A stretch of DNA of 52,131 nucleotides from Verrucomicrobiota bacterium (GCA_013285645.1 JABDHJ010000017.1:1-52131), one strand, 5' to 3'; shown: positions 1-8,990, counted from the first letter of the stretch. Program-made: numbers and translations. The notes: a model not told the origin generated them from the letters alone.

Positions 1-431
1 CCGCCTATCAGGCTTTCCTCAAGCAACCGCTCCTTGATCCCACGAAGATGGCCGCCATCGGCTACTGCTTCGGCGGCACGGGCGTGATGGAGATGGCGTG
101 GGACGGCCTCGATCTCAAAGGCGTGGTCAGTTTCCACGGTGGCCTCGATGCGCAACCGCTTTCACCCGGCGCGACGATCAAGCCCAAGGTCCTCGCCCTC
201 TGCGGCGCGGACGATCCCTACGAGAAGCCGGAAGATATGAAGGCCTTCGAGCAGCAACTGAAGGACAACAACGTCGATTACGTGATCGTCTATTACGGCC
301 ACGCCCAGCACGCCTTCACCGACGCGGGAGTGGATGCGCTCAACTTGCCCGGCGCGAAATACAATGTCGCCGCGGATGAACGTTCCTGGCACGCCATGCG
401 CGGTTTCTTCCAGGAGATTTTTGGAAAGTAG
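1..431 (+). CDS. Dienelactone hydrolase family protein (5' end outside window)
   Basis: This is the C-terminal part of an alpha/beta-hydrolase of the dienelactone hydrolase family; the reading frame is open from base 3 and the start lies outside the window. The nucleophile elbow GYCFGG carries the Cys characteristic of the family, the acid is the Asp of CGADDPY, and the catalytic His lies in HAQHAF, so the triad is complete in order and spacing. Family members hydrolyse dienelactones or related esters in the cytoplasm; the substrate here cannot be told. The gene ends shortly before a perfect inverted repeat. Function at family level is secure. Confidence 0.9.
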   Translation, partial: AYQAFLKQPLLDPTKMAAIGYCFGGTGVMEMAWDGLDLKGVVSFHGGLDAQPLSPGATIKPKVLALCGADDPYEKPEDMKAFEQQLKDNNVDYVIVYYGHAQHAFTDAGVDALNLPGAKYNVAADERSWHAMRGFFQEIFGK

Positions 432-643
432 TTCCGATCTTCTTTACTAATCCGTCATCCTGAGCTTGTCGAAGGATCAGACTCGCTTGCACGGTTAAGT
501 TCCGGGTGACGAATGTAAATGGGCCCCAAATATCCACTCAGAAATCGCCAACCGAATCGCAACGGTGAATGAGAGTCTGATCCTTCGACAAGCTCAGGAT
601 GACGGCGTTTTTGGCGCGAAAATCGTGATCGCGTTAGCGCAAA
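432..643. repeat. Intergenic perfect 33-bp inverted repeat (dispersed family A)
   Basis: Positions 452-484 and 573-605 are exact reverse complements of each other over 33 bases, separated by 88 bases. The core TCCTGAGCTTGTCGAAGGAT recurs at about 24,309-24,334 and 34,789-34,815, so this is a dispersed intergenic repeat family and not a simple terminator. No gene is supported in this gap. Confidence 0.85.
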
Positions 644-2650
644 TCATTCGACTACTTCCACCGGGCATTTCGGTAGGACGGCCAGGAATGCCTTCCCATA
701 AGGCTTGGTCAGCACACGATTATCGAGAATCACCACGATGCCTTTGTCCTGCTGCGTGCGGATGAGCCGGCCCACGCCCTGGCGGAATTTCAGGATTGCC
801 TCGGGCAATGAAAATTCCCGGAAAGCATCGCCTCCGTTGGCGATAATCAACTCACACTTCGCCTGGGTGAGAGGATGGTCCGGCACCGCAAATGGCAGCC
901 TCGTGAGGATGACGTTGCTAAGCGCCTCGCCCGGCACATCAACGCCTTGCCAGAACGAATCGGTGCCAAAGAGTACCGAGTCACGGTCCTCCTTGAACTT
1001 TTGCAGCATGCGATGCCGCGGCAACGCGCCGCCTTGGACGAGACAGACAATTTTCTCGCTACGAAAAAACGAGGCGAGCGTATCGGCCAGCTTTTGCATC
1101 GTCTGGTAACTGGTGAAAAGGACGAAAGCCTTGCCCTGGGTCATCGAAACAAAATGGCGAATCCAATGCGCCAGCGCGCCTTCGTAAGCTTCACGCGCCA
1201 TGGGCTCGGGCATCTTTTTCGGAATGAAGACGCGCATCTGCCGCGCATAGTCGAAGGGCGAATCGACCTGCAGCGTCGCCGCGTCCTCGCCACCGACCCG
1301 ATTGACGAAATAGCGCAGCCCATCGCCGACCGCCAGCGTCGCACTGGTCATGATCACGGTGTTGTTGGGACGAAAGAGCAGTTTCCGCAATTGCGAAGCG
1401 ACCTCGACCGGTGCGGCGGTGAGCGTCAGGCGCGTGTCCCTTTTCTCGTACCGCTCCACCCAATAAACGTGGTCCTCCCGCTTCTGGCCGAGGAATTCGC
1501 TGACGCTGACGCGCATACCCTCGACCCGCCGCGCCGCTTCCTGCACCTCGGCCTTGAAGACCTCGTCGTCAATGTCGCGGGCCGTATCGGCGAGATGGCG
1601 ATAGAGCTTGGCCAGAGGCAGGTCGAGCGTGTTTTCCGCGATACCCGGTTCGCGTAAACGGAGCTCCTTGCTCCGCTTGAAATCGAGCGAACGTTCCAGC
1701 CGATCGAAAAAGAGATCGGCCTCCTCTTCGGCATCGGCGACCATTTTCACCGCGTCGCCATCGTGCAGCGCCGCGACAATTCCCTTCTGCGTTCGCGGAT
1801 GAAACAACCGATGCAACAGGTAGCGCAAGCCGCCATGCGAAATCTCGAGACCAAGATGTCGCGCCGCCACGCTCTCAAGCGTGTGCGCCTCGTCGAAGAT
1901 AACGAAATCGTTGTGAAAAAGATAACCGCGCTCCTCCAATGCTCCCTCGGCACCCGCCAGAAAATTGAAAAAGAGCGAGTGATTGAGCACCAGCACCTTC
2001 GCCAAATCGGCCTCCTTGCGCGCATTCTGATAGAAGCATTCGGTACCCAACCCGCAAGTGCGCGGCGTACAAACGTGCGGCTCGCTGCAGACCTGAAGCC
2101 AGACCTGTGGATCAGGCGCGGGATCGAGATCGGAAAGCGTGCCGTCGCGCGTTTTGTGGCTCCATTCCCAGATTCGCTTCATCTCCTCCTGCTCGCGCGA
2201 GGCGAAGAGTTCACCGCCGTGGGTCATGACGCGCTGCAGTCGCAACGGACACAAATAATTTTGACGGCCCTTGAGCAGCACCGCCTTGAATTCAGTCGGC
2301 AGCAGTTTCTGCACGAGCGGGATGTCCTTGTAAAAGAGTTGCTCCTGCAGGTTGATCGTGTGCGTCGAGACGAGCGCCTTGCGGTTCTGTTCCAGCGCGT
2401 GAAAAATCGACGGTACCAGATAGGCGAGGCTCTTGCCCACGCCCGTGCCCGCCTCGACGATAAGATGCGACCGATCCTGGCACGCCTTGGCCACGGCGGA
2501 GGCCATCGCCTGCTGCTGGGGGCGATACTCAAACTGCGGAGACTTGGCCAGCAAACCGCCCGGCCCGAAGGCGAGGTTCACCTGCCGCTCAAATTCAGAG
2601 GGAAAATCGTCGCGAGGCGCAATCATGCAGGGAATCCGTTCAAGCTCCAC
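644..2650 (-). CDS. DinG/XPD-type ATP-dependent DNA helicase
   Basis: A superfamily 2 helicase of the DinG/XPD group, 668 residues, expected to unwind DNA 5' to 3' during repair and replication-conflict resolution. Walker A is GTGVGKS (residues 68-74), followed by a Cys-rich segment with C134, C188, C194, C199 and C205 that fits the Fe-S cluster domain. The Walker B box is DEAH (253-256). Motif VI near the C terminus reads QGVGRLIR. An internal ATG at residue 9 (base 2626) is an alternative start. The exonuclease domain fused to some Gram-positive DinG proteins is absent. The gene stands alone, convergent with the hydrolase upstream of it. Confidence 0.93.
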   Translation of the reverse strand: MELERIPCMIAPRDDFPSEFERQVNLAFGPGGLLAKSPQFEYRPQQQAMASAVAKACQDRSHLIVEAGTGVGKSLAYLVPSIFHALEQNRKALVSTHTINLQEQLFYKDIPLVQKLLPTEFKAVLLKGRQNYLCPLRLQRVMTHGGELFASREQEEMKRIWEWSHKTRDGTLSDLDPAPDPQVWLQVCSEPHVCTPRTCGLGTECFYQNARKEADLAKVLVLNHSLFFNFLAGAEGALEERGYLFHNDFVIFDEAHTLESVAARHLGLEISHGGLRYLLHRLFHPRTQKGIVAALHDGDAVKMVADAEEEADLFFDRLERSLDFKRSKELRLREPGIAENTLDLPLAKLYRHLADTARDIDDEVFKAEVQEAARRVEGMRVSVSEFLGQKREDHVYWVERYEKRDTRLTLTAAPVEVASQLRKLLFRPNNTVIMTSATLAVGDGLRYFVNRVGGEDAATLQVDSPFDYARQMRVFIPKKMPEPMAREAYEGALAHWIRHFVSMTQGKAFVLFTSYQTMQKLADTLASFFRSEKIVCLVQGGALPRHRMLQKFKEDRDSVLFGTDSFWQGVDVPGEALSNVILTRLPFAVPDHPLTQAKCELIIANGGDAFREFSLPEAILKFRQGVGRLIRTQQDKGIVVILDNRVLTKPYGKAFLAVLPKCPVEVVE

Positions 2651-2697
2651 AGGCTACCGCGAATCGGCGGGCGGGTCTAAGGGATTTCACGGAAGAA

Positions 2698-2775
2698 TGG
2701 CATTCCTCATGGAGGGACAACCTCCGGCTTGTCCCTGAACTGAATGGGGTCAGGCCGGAGGCTGCCCCTCCATGA
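2698..2775. repeat. Intergenic inverted repeat (family E)
   Basis: The arms TCATGGAGGGACAACCTCCG and GGAGGCTGCCCCTCCATGA face each other, and both contain a Cys-Gly-rich-looking GGAGG/CCTCC core that is simply palindromic DNA. A related half copy ends at about 6183. It lies between dinG and the tRNA gene and is not coding. Confidence 0.6.
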
Positions 2776-2844
2776 ACGGAAAATTAATTCTGATGGTTGC
2801 TTTTGCTGCGGAGTTGCGCGTATAATTCCCGGCTCTTCAGTTTA

Positions 2845-2916
2845 CACCCCATGGAGTAGCGGTTAGCTCACCTCCCTTTCACGGAGGTAGCACGGGTTCG
2901 AATCCCGTTGGGGTGA
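2845..2916 (+). tRNA. tRNA-Glu (anticodon UUC)
   Basis: A full cloverleaf can be drawn. The 7-bp acceptor pairs CACCCCA with TGGGGTG. The anticodon stem is CCTCC/GGAGG, with loop CTTTCAC placing TTC at 2878-2880. The T stem is ACGGG/CCCGT with loop TTCGAAT. The discriminator is A2916 and no CCA is encoded. Starting with C instead of G is unusual for tRNA-Glu, but pairing is perfect. A secreted RNase gene starts 14 bases downstream. Confidence 0.93.
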
Positions 2917-2930
2917 CCCTTTTTCCTCCC

Positions 2931-3317
2931 GTGAAAACCTTCCGATTGATCCTGATAGTAGCCGTGGGATTGTTTTTGGTTTACCAACGCTACAACTCCG
3001 CTCCCTCGGGATCCGGGCCAAGTTTGAGTCAATCAGCTGCCCATTCCGGCGCGGATTTTGATGAAGGCGCCGTTCCTCAAAAAGCCCTTCGGGTTCTTGA
3101 GACTATCCGCCGCACCGGCGCTCCTCCCGAGGGCTATGTGGGCGGCAGGGTCTTTCAGAATCGCGAGCAACGCTTACCCGCAGATGGCGACTACCGGGAG
3201 TTCGATGTGGACCCGCATGAGGGAGGCCGCAATGCGGAACGGATTGTCATGGACTGGCAGACGAAGAAGGCGTGGTATACCGGCGACCATTATCAAACCT
3301 TCATCCCACTGCCATGA
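2931..3317 (+). CDS. Secreted barnase-like guanyl-specific ribonuclease
   Basis: A small RNase of the barnase (microbial N1/T1) family, 128 residues from a GTG start. The N terminus VKTFRLILIVAVGLFLVY is a signal peptide or membrane anchor. The C-terminal catalytic domain shows GGRVFQNRE, then YREFDV with the general base Glu, RNAERIV with the catalytic Arg, and DHYQTF with the catalytic His, in the same order as barnase. It should cleave single-stranded RNA after guanosine outside the cytoplasm. An earlier in-frame GTG at 2913 lies inside the tRNA and is unlikely. Its stop overlaps the start of the barstar gene (ATGA), so toxin and inhibitor are translationally coupled. Confidence 0.9.
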   Translation: MKTFRLILIVAVGLFLVYQRYNSAPSGSGPSLSQSAAHSGADFDEGAVPQKALRVLETIRRTGAPPEGYVGGRVFQNREQRLPADGDYREFDVDPHEGGRNAERIVMDWQTKKAWYTGDHYQTFIPLP

Positions 3318-3670
3318 TCCCTTTTGATTTTCAGCCAGAGTCATCGAATCAAGCGCAGGAAGGAGGCGTCGTTGTTCCTGCCAATGTGGAAAGCAAGGCC
3401 GCTCTCTTTGTTTTCCTGCGTGAGGCCCTTTCCCTGCCGGATTACTTCGGCAACAACTGGGACGCATTGGAGGAATGCCTGACCGATCTTAGCTGGCTGA
3501 CCGGATCAAAAATCACGTTGATCCATCAGGACATTCCTCTAAAAAATCACCCCTCTGATCAACGAGTCTACCTCGAGATTCTAGCCATCGCCGCACAGGA
3601 ATCTGATCGCATCCACGTCTTTTTTCAGGAGCAAGATCGTGCGCAGATTGCGCATATTCTGGCGGATTGA
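3314..3670 (+). CDS. Barstar-like ribonuclease inhibitor
   Basis: 118 residues from the ATG that overlaps the RNase stop codon. The segment LPDYFGNNWDALEECLTDL is the hallmark of the barstar family; the Asp and the acidic residues after it enter the barnase active site in the known complex. The protein has no signal peptide and should protect the producing cell from the RNase before its export. Gene order RNase then inhibitor matches a self-protecting toxin pair. Length is a little above that of barstar (about 90 residues). Confidence 0.92.
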   Translation: MIPFDFQPESSNQAQEGGVVVPANVESKAALFVFLREALSLPDYFGNNWDALEECLTDLSWLTGSKITLIHQDIPLKNHPSDQRVYLEILAIAAQESDRIHVFFQEQDRAQIAHILAD

Positions 3671-3681
3671 AGCGATTCGCC

Positions 3682-4095
3682 CTACGGCGTGATGTTGTCC
3701 AGGCCGATTCGGCTGATTTGCGCCTGCTTGATCACATCCACAACGTCCATCACCTGCTGGTAACGGAGCGATTTATCGGCGCGGAAAACGACGGCGGCGT
3801 CCGGCGTGGCGAGCTTAAAGGCGGTGAGTTCCTGCGCGAGCACGGGCAACTCGACCGGCTTGGATTCGAAAAAGACCTGGCCGTTCCGGTCGATGCTGAC
3901 GGTGCGAACCGACTTGGGATCGACGGGCGGATTGTTGTTCTTGGAGCCGTTGGGCAGCTCGAGCGGGATGTTGCTCTCGAGCAGCGGCGTCGTGATGATG
4001 AAAATGATGAGGAGGACGAAGGCGAGATCGAGCAGAGGCGTGACATTGAGTTCCGCCATGGCCGTGTGGCCGGAACGTTGAGAATAGCGCTTCAT
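3682..4095 (-). CDS. ExbD/TolR-family biopolymer transport protein
   Basis: 137 residues from ATG 4093-4095 (MKRYSQRSG). It has a short cytoplasmic N terminus, one membrane helix (LLDLAFVLLIIFIITTPLLE) containing the proton-path Asp just before it, and a periplasmic domain. The motif MAELNVTPLLDLAFVLL is typical of ExbD/TolR. With the ExbB-like gene 13 bases upstream it should form a proton-driven motor that energises outer-membrane transport or envelope maintenance through a TonB- or TolA-like partner that is not in the window. Confidence 0.92.
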   Translation of the reverse strand: MKRYSQRSGHTAMAELNVTPLLDLAFVLLIIFIITTPLLESNIPLELPNGSKNNNPPVDPKSVRTVSIDRNGQVFFESKPVELPVLAQELTAFKLATPDAAVVFRADKSLRYQQVMDVVDVIKQAQISRIGLDNITP

Positions 4096-4108
4096 AGCCG
4101 GGACTTGA

Positions 4109-4867
4109 TCAGCGCGGCGCGTGAGTGCGCAGGGTATCGAGATAACGATGGTCAAACGAAGCGGCCAATTCCCCGGCGAAGTTGTCCAGTTCAACTGTCA
4201 TGCCGCGAATGGTGACGACGAGAAAATTGTAACCGAACATGGCCGGAATCGCGACGAGCAGGCCCGTGACCGTGGTAATGAGCGCACCGGAAACACCGGG
4301 TGCCATGGTCGTGAGGCTGGCGGAATGCTCGGCGGCGATGGCGCTGAAGGTGTCCATCACGCCCCAGACGGTGCCGAGCAAACCGAGAAATGGCGCGCCG
4401 CTGACAGCAGTGGCGAGGACGGTCATCCGGTCTTCCATGCGCAGGGCCTGCTCGCCGACTTCGCGCTCAAGGGCGGAGCGGACGGCGTTCATGGCGGTCG
4501 AGGAAATTCGCTCGGCCTCGGCAAGACGGCTGGAAAAAGTATCGTCGATTTCGGTCGTGCCCAAGAGGTGAAAAGTCAGCTCCTTGCATCCGGCGAGATA
4601 GACGGCGTAAGTTGGCGAATCGGGATAGACCTCGCGGCTTTGGTAAATGGCGAGCGGCTTACGCGCGGTGCGAAATCTCCGGAGAAACCGCTTCGTGTCA
4701 GCGCGCGCGCGGCGAATCATGACGATCTTACTGACCATGACCGACCAGCTGAAAATGGAGCCAAAGACGAGCAGGGCGATGACGGCCTTCCCCGCGATAT
4801 TGGAATGCCAGAAGGCATAGACAATTCCGACCTCGGCAAAGAAGTTGACCGCACCGGGCATGAGCAT
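4109..4867 (-). CDS. ExbB/TolQ/MotA-family proton channel protein
   Basis: 252 residues. A first helix near residues 20-45 is followed by a cytoplasmic region. The conserved core comes next: ATAVSGAPFLGLLGTVWGVMDTF, with the GLLGTVWG box, then GVSGALITTVTGLLVAIPAMFGYN. This is the MotA/TolQ/ExbB channel domain. It forms the proton-conducting stator with the ExbD protein encoded directly downstream. An alternative start is the Met at residue 3. The pair is divergent from the gene at 4957. Confidence 0.93.
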   Translation of the reverse strand: MLMPGAVNFFAEVGIVYAFWHSNIAGKAVIALLVFGSIFSWSVMVSKIVMIRRARADTKRFLRRFRTARKPLAIYQSREVYPDSPTYAVYLAGCKELTFHLLGTTEIDDTFSSRLAEAERISSTAMNAVRSALEREVGEQALRMEDRMTVLATAVSGAPFLGLLGTVWGVMDTFSAIAAEHSASLTTMAPGVSGALITTVTGLLVAIPAMFGYNFLVVTIRGMTVELDNFAGELAASFDHRYLDTLRTHAPR

Positions 4868-4956
4868 AGATTGAGGCGTAGTATGTGGGTGGAAAGCCGG
4901 GCCGTCAAACGCGACGTGCAGGGCGCCGCTTATTGCTCCGCCTCAAAGATTAATTC

Positions 4957-5784
4957 ATGGATTTGCAGCAACTTCTCGGATGTTTTGTGCTAATGCTCGG
5001 CGGGCTCGCCCTGCTTCAATTGGAATCGATTACGTTCCGCAAGCTCGGCATGGCGCTGATCTGGCTGGCTAGCGGCGTCGCGACTTATTTCCTGTCCGGC
5101 TCGATTCCGCTGGCCTGCGCGATCCTGGCTGCGTGGATTTTCTTTCCTCTCTGGGAAATGGTTTTTGTGCTGCGCCAGTTGCGCGTGCCACGCCATCGCG
5201 AATTGACCGACGCGCGCGCGCCACGTGATGAGTTCGACGAACTGTCCGAGATGACCAGCGCCTTGGTCGAGGCGGGCTTCGAAAATCTCGACGAATGCCG
5301 TCTGCGCCCCGCCCAGCACGAGCAATACTACCGGATTTTTGTCCGCGAGGATGGCCTGACCCAGGCGACCATCGGCTACATCGCGCAGGGTCCGATTGGT
5401 TTCCACTTCATCGCTTTCACCTCCAATGGCAAGGACGGGCGACGCTGGGTGACGTGGGATTATCCTCTGACCTACGGCCTGATCATGCCACCCAACATTG
5501 CCGTGTATCGCTGCCTCAATTGCCAGGACGTACCGGAGCTTTACCAGGCTCACCTCGCTTTTCTCGAGATCAACGAGGTACGCCCCGATGACCTCGTGGC
5601 GGGTGAACGGACACGGGAAGCGGCCCGGGCGCGGTTGGAGGAGACACTCAATCAGCAGATCGAGTACAACATCTCGCAAGGCTATCTTTCCCCGGTAACA
5701 AAACAGGACTCGGAGAACTTTTGCTACTCATGGCGCGGCACGCTCTACGTGGCCGGACAGGTGCTGCGGGATCTGTTGTTTTAG
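4957..5784 (+). CDS. Unknown membrane-anchored protein
   Basis: 275 residues that I do not recognise. The first 75 residues contain about three hydrophobic segments (LLGCFVLMLGGLALLQL, ALIWLASGVATYFL, ACAILAAWIFFPLW). The rest is soluble, with a basic stretch RQLRVPRHRELT next to the membrane and a C-terminal alpha/beta-looking domain containing the pair CLNC. No catalytic motif is evident. It is divergent from exbB/exbD and followed by a long repeat region. Confidence 0.75.
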   Translation: MDLQQLLGCFVLMLGGLALLQLESITFRKLGMALIWLASGVATYFLSGSIPLACAILAAWIFFPLWEMVFVLRQLRVPRHRELTDARAPRDEFDELSEMTSALVEAGFENLDECRLRPAQHEQYYRIFVREDGLTQATIGYIAQGPIGFHFIAFTSNGKDGRRWVTWDYPLTYGLIMPPNIAVYRCLNCQDVPELYQAHLAFLEINEVRPDDLVAGERTREAARARLEETLNQQIEYNISQGYLSPVTKQDSENFCYSWRGTLYVAGQVLRDLLF

Positions 5785-6336
5785 GTGTATCAGGGCCACA
5801 CGCCGGAGGCGTGTAAGCACTGTAGCCGATGGTTCAGCAGCAGCGACACCACCGGTAATACTCATACATCGCGACGATCCCGAAGGGATCGCAGAGGAGG
5901 CGAGTCCAATCAGGCCCGTGCGGGTGATTGGAGGTGCTGTTATCCCTTGCGGGATAAAAATCTTTTAGTCTCTTTTTCCGGTGGTATCGCTGCTGCTCAA
6001 CCACCGGCTACAGTGCTACCAAACCTTCGGCTTGGCCAGGGTTTCGTTGTTTCATGCATTCATTACAACTGCATCGTTACGGCTGAGCTTGTCAAAGCCA
6101 CAGTTCAGTCTGCCTTGTTCCTCGTTCCGCAATTTGAGCACGTGGGAATAGAAATGGGGCAGACCGGAGGCTGCCCTCCATGATAGGGATCATCGCAAGG
6201 GCCTGCGACGGCTACCGAAGACCTCGAGATGACGTCGAGTTTTTACGGGTTTTGACTGGAAAACTCTGTTCTCTACTTTTTTCGTGATTATAATTGAAGT
6301 GAGCCATTCGACTCGGCATCTTCTTTCGTCGCTCCT
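5785..6336. repeat. Non-coding region with nested palindrome cluster (family F, copy 1)
   Basis: No gene is supported in this 552-base gap. Outer arms at about 5815-5858 and 5978-6017 are long imperfect inverted copies around the core TGGTATCGCTGCTGCTCAAC. Between them sit small palindromes GATCCCGAAGGGATC and TTATCCCTTGCGGGATAA. The arrangement is repeated at 20,730-21,053 with the same arms and the same small palindromes. A half copy of family E ends near 6183. Open frames here are translations of the repeats. Confidence 0.8.
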
Positions 6337-7734
6337 GTGAAATCTACCTCAGCCAAACAAGCCGTTTCAACCTGGCCAGCCGCCGCGTTGGTCGTTTCCA
6401 ATATGATCGGCACGGGCGTGTTCACTTCGCTGGGCTTTCAAGTCGAGGGTTTCTCGCCGAATGGAACGTCGCTGCTGAGTAATAGCGTGTTCCCGATTAT
6501 CATGCTTTGGGTGGTCGGCGGCGTGCTCGCCCTGTGCGGAGCGCTCTGTTATGCGGAACTAGCCACGGCGTTGCCGAAGTCGGGCGGCGAGTACAATTTT
6601 CTTTCGCGCATCTATCACCCGATGGTCGGGTTTTGCACGGGGTTGACCTCGGCTACCATTGGCTTCGCGGCACCGATTGCGATCAGTGCACTCGCCTTCG
6701 GCAAGTACATCTGCGATGCATTCCCCGGGATTTCGCAGGCGATGCCTCACAACGGCTCGTACCTCATGGCCCTGCTACTCGTGGTGCTGGCCACGGTGGC
6801 GCATCTGCGCAGCCTACGCTTTACCGGCGTATTCCAGGCCACGGCGACGGCGCTGACGGTGCTCTTGTTGCTTTCGTTTGTGATCTTTGGCTTTGGAACG
6901 GCCAAGCCCCAGCCGATTGTTTTCCACCCTCACACCACGGACTGGGGCCTTCTCCTGAGCGCCTCATTCGGCTCCTCATTGATCTGGGTGATGTACGCCT
7001 ACTCCGGATGGAATGCGGCGGCTTACATTGTTGAAGAAGTGCGCAACCCGGCCAAGGCCCTCCCTCGTGCGCTGATCCTGGGCACCGGTTTCGTCATCCT
7101 TCTCTATATTGCGGTCAACGCGGTGTTTCTTTACTCGACGCCATTGTCCGCGCTCTCCGGCAAATTCGAGGTGGCGCATGTCGCCGGTGTCCAGATTTTC
7201 GGCACGGCGGGAGCGCGGTTCGCCAGCACGCTGATTTGTGTGGGATTGGTCGCGAATGTCAGCGGCATGATGTGGGTTGCCTCTCGCGTGACCGAAGCGA
7301 TGGGCACAACTTATCCGGCCCTTGAGTTTTTCGGTCGCACGACCGAGACCCGCGTCCCCTATGTGGCCCTGATTTATCAATTCATCATCGTCTTCGCGAT
7401 GCTGTTTTTAAAGCCGGACAATATCATCAACTATGTGGGCGCCGTCCTCTGGTTCTGGTCGATGCTGGCGGTGCTGGGTGTCATCGTTCTCCGCTTTCGC
7501 GAACCGAATCTGCCTCGTCCGTACCGCACGCTGGGCTACCCGGTCACGCCTCTTATCTTTGGTGCCGTAACGGTCTTCTGCCTGATCCAAAACTATAACT
7601 ATCATCCCATGGAAACAGTGATCGGGGCCTGCACTGTTCTGCTTGGGATCCCGATTTATCTCTGGGTCAGTCGCAATGTTCCCTTCGGGCAACTCCGCGG
7701 TGAAACTTCCCCCCTGCTCGAAAGCTCTTCTTAA
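6337..7734 (+). CDS. APC-superfamily amino acid permease
   Basis: 465 residues, GTG start, with about twelve hydrophobic helices. The first helix carries the family signature SNMIGTGVF (substrate-binding G-[TS]-G loop), and PKSGGEYNF follows the second helix, as in the amino acid/polyamine/organocation transporters. It should import an amino acid or exchange it across the inner membrane; substrate cannot be assigned. The next gene starts 9 bases after the stop, so the two may be co-transcribed. Confidence 0.9.
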   Translation: MKSTSAKQAVSTWPAAALVVSNMIGTGVFTSLGFQVEGFSPNGTSLLSNSVFPIIMLWVVGGVLALCGALCYAELATALPKSGGEYNFLSRIYHPMVGFCTGLTSATIGFAAPIAISALAFGKYICDAFPGISQAMPHNGSYLMALLLVVLATVAHLRSLRFTGVFQATATALTVLLLLSFVIFGFGTAKPQPIVFHPHTTDWGLLLSASFGSSLIWVMYAYSGWNAAAYIVEEVRNPAKALPRALILGTGFVILLYIAVNAVFLYSTPLSALSGKFEVAHVAGVQIFGTAGARFASTLICVGLVANVSGMMWVASRVTEAMGTTYPALEFFGRTTETRVPYVALIYQFIIVFAMLFLKPDNIINYVGAVLWFWSMLAVLGVIVLRFREPNLPRPYRTLGYPVTPLIFGAVTVFCLIQNYNYHPMETVIGACTVLLGIPIYLWVSRNVPFGQLRGETSPLLESSS

Positions 7735-7743
7735 AACGCCTTT

Positions 7744-8859
7744 ATGTCTCTTACTCACTGCCTGCGATTTCCCCTCCTCGTTTTAACCTTGGGCCTGGCA
7801 CTGGCCGCACCTTCCCGGGGAAATGACTCTTCCTCTCCGCTCGCCGAGGTGACTCCGCTGGGTGATTCCTCCGGCAGTATCAACGCCTCCGCGTGCGGGT
7901 TGGCGGGTAAAGGTTCGCCCGGTGCGACGTGGGAATCGAATTCCGAATGGAAAGAGTATTCGCAATGGCTGGATTATCATTGGAGCTACATGAACCGCGT
8001 CCGCCTGAACGCGATGCGCACTTGGGCAGGATCCGCACTGGGTGGGCTGGACTCCTCCACCGTTTTCTATCCGTTCAGCGGTCCCGACGTTCTCTATGCG
8101 AACACCCTTTTCCCCAACTCGAAGATCCTACTCATGGCCGGACTGGAACCGGTCGGCACGATGCCCGATCTCGCCAAACTGCAAAGCGAGGGGAAGCTCG
8201 ATAGCTATCTGGGTGAAGTCCAAATCTCCCTCTCGACCATCCTCGCCGCCAGCTTCTTCAAGACGAAGGACATGAAGAACGACTTCAACAACGAGATGGT
8301 GAACGGGCTATTGCCGGCGATGGTCGTGTTTATCTCGCGCGAGGGCTACACCATCGAGAGTCTGCAATATGTCACGCTGAGTTCCGACGGTACGGTTCAT
8401 AAAAAGGGCGAAGCCTCAGGCGCGCCCGGCGTTCAGATTACCTATGACGGGGGCCGGACCCTGCTCTATTTCCAGACCGATCTCGGCAACGACGGCCTGC
8501 ATGAAAATCCCGGCTATGTTCGCCTGATGAAGCGGCTCAGCCCGGGTGTCACCTATCTCAAGGCGGCTTCCTATCTGCTCTATGAAGATTATTTTTCAAC
8601 CATCCGCAATGCCATCCTGGATGACAGCACCGGCGTGGTGGAAGATGACTCCGGCGTGCCGTTCCGTTATTTCAATCCGAAGGAATGGGACGTGATTCCT
8701 TATGGGAATTACACCGGACCGATTGGTCTTTTCAAGGAGCACTACCAGCCGGACTTGACGGTGTATTACTCAAAGACTTCGCATGATCCGTTGTCGTTCG
8801 GCAGCGGGTACAAGTTTGTGGCGTCGGTCTCGTCTCTGTTGGTAGCGAAGAAGAAGTAG
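7744..8859 (+). CDS. Secreted protein of unknown function
   Basis: 371 residues starting with a clear signal peptide (LLVLTLGLALAAPSRG), probably cleaved after the Ala/Ser-rich stretch. The mature part is soluble, rich in aromatic residues, and contains YPFSGPDVLYANTLFP and a C-terminal half rich in Tyr, with YDGGRTLLYFQTDL in the middle. I know no motif that gives its role. Its start lies 9 bases after the permease gene, suggesting a shared transcript. Similar exported proteins of unknown role are frequent in planctomycete/verrucomicrobial genomes (inference). Confidence 0.75.
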   Translation: MSLTHCLRFPLLVLTLGLALAAPSRGNDSSSPLAEVTPLGDSSGSINASACGLAGKGSPGATWESNSEWKEYSQWLDYHWSYMNRVRLNAMRTWAGSALGGLDSSTVFYPFSGPDVLYANTLFPNSKILLMAGLEPVGTMPDLAKLQSEGKLDSYLGEVQISLSTILAASFFKTKDMKNDFNNEMVNGLLPAMVVFISREGYTIESLQYVTLSSDGTVHKKGEASGAPGVQITYDGGRTLLYFQTDLGNDGLHENPGYVRLMKRLSPGVTYLKAASYLLYEDYFSTIRNAILDDSTGVVEDDSGVPFRYFNPKEWDVIPYGNYTGPIGLFKEHYQPDLTVYYSKTSHDPLSFGSGYKFVASVSSLLVAKKK

Positions 8860-8901
8860 GTTGAGTAAGGAACCCCGGAGCAAGTTCCGAGGCATTTTAA
8901 A

Positions 8902-8971
8902 GTAGCCGCCGCTGTCCCTGGCGGCGGTGCCTTTTCCTCGACGGACCGCCGCTAGGGATAGCGGCGGCTAC
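8902..8971. repeat. Dispersed palindrome (family B)
   Basis: Arms GTAGCCGCCGCTGTCCCT and its near-perfect reverse complement enclose a short loop. Related copies are at 13,657-13,729 and 47,481-47,558, and a half copy is at 22,283-22,314. It lies in the gap between convergent genes and could act as a terminator, but its dispersion points to a REP-like mobile palindrome. Confidence 0.8.
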
Positions 8972-8990
8972 CACTGAGGGACAAGAAGGG

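Noticed and set aside
2845..3670. tRNA-Glu as attachment site of an integrated island carrying the RNase pair
   Set aside because: I found no repeated tRNA 3' end downstream and no integrase gene, so an island cannot be supported.
5785..6183. A 132-codon frame after the unknown membrane protein gene
   Set aside because: It consists of the palindrome cluster and has no similarity pattern of a protein; the same applies to frames at 20,816-21,195.
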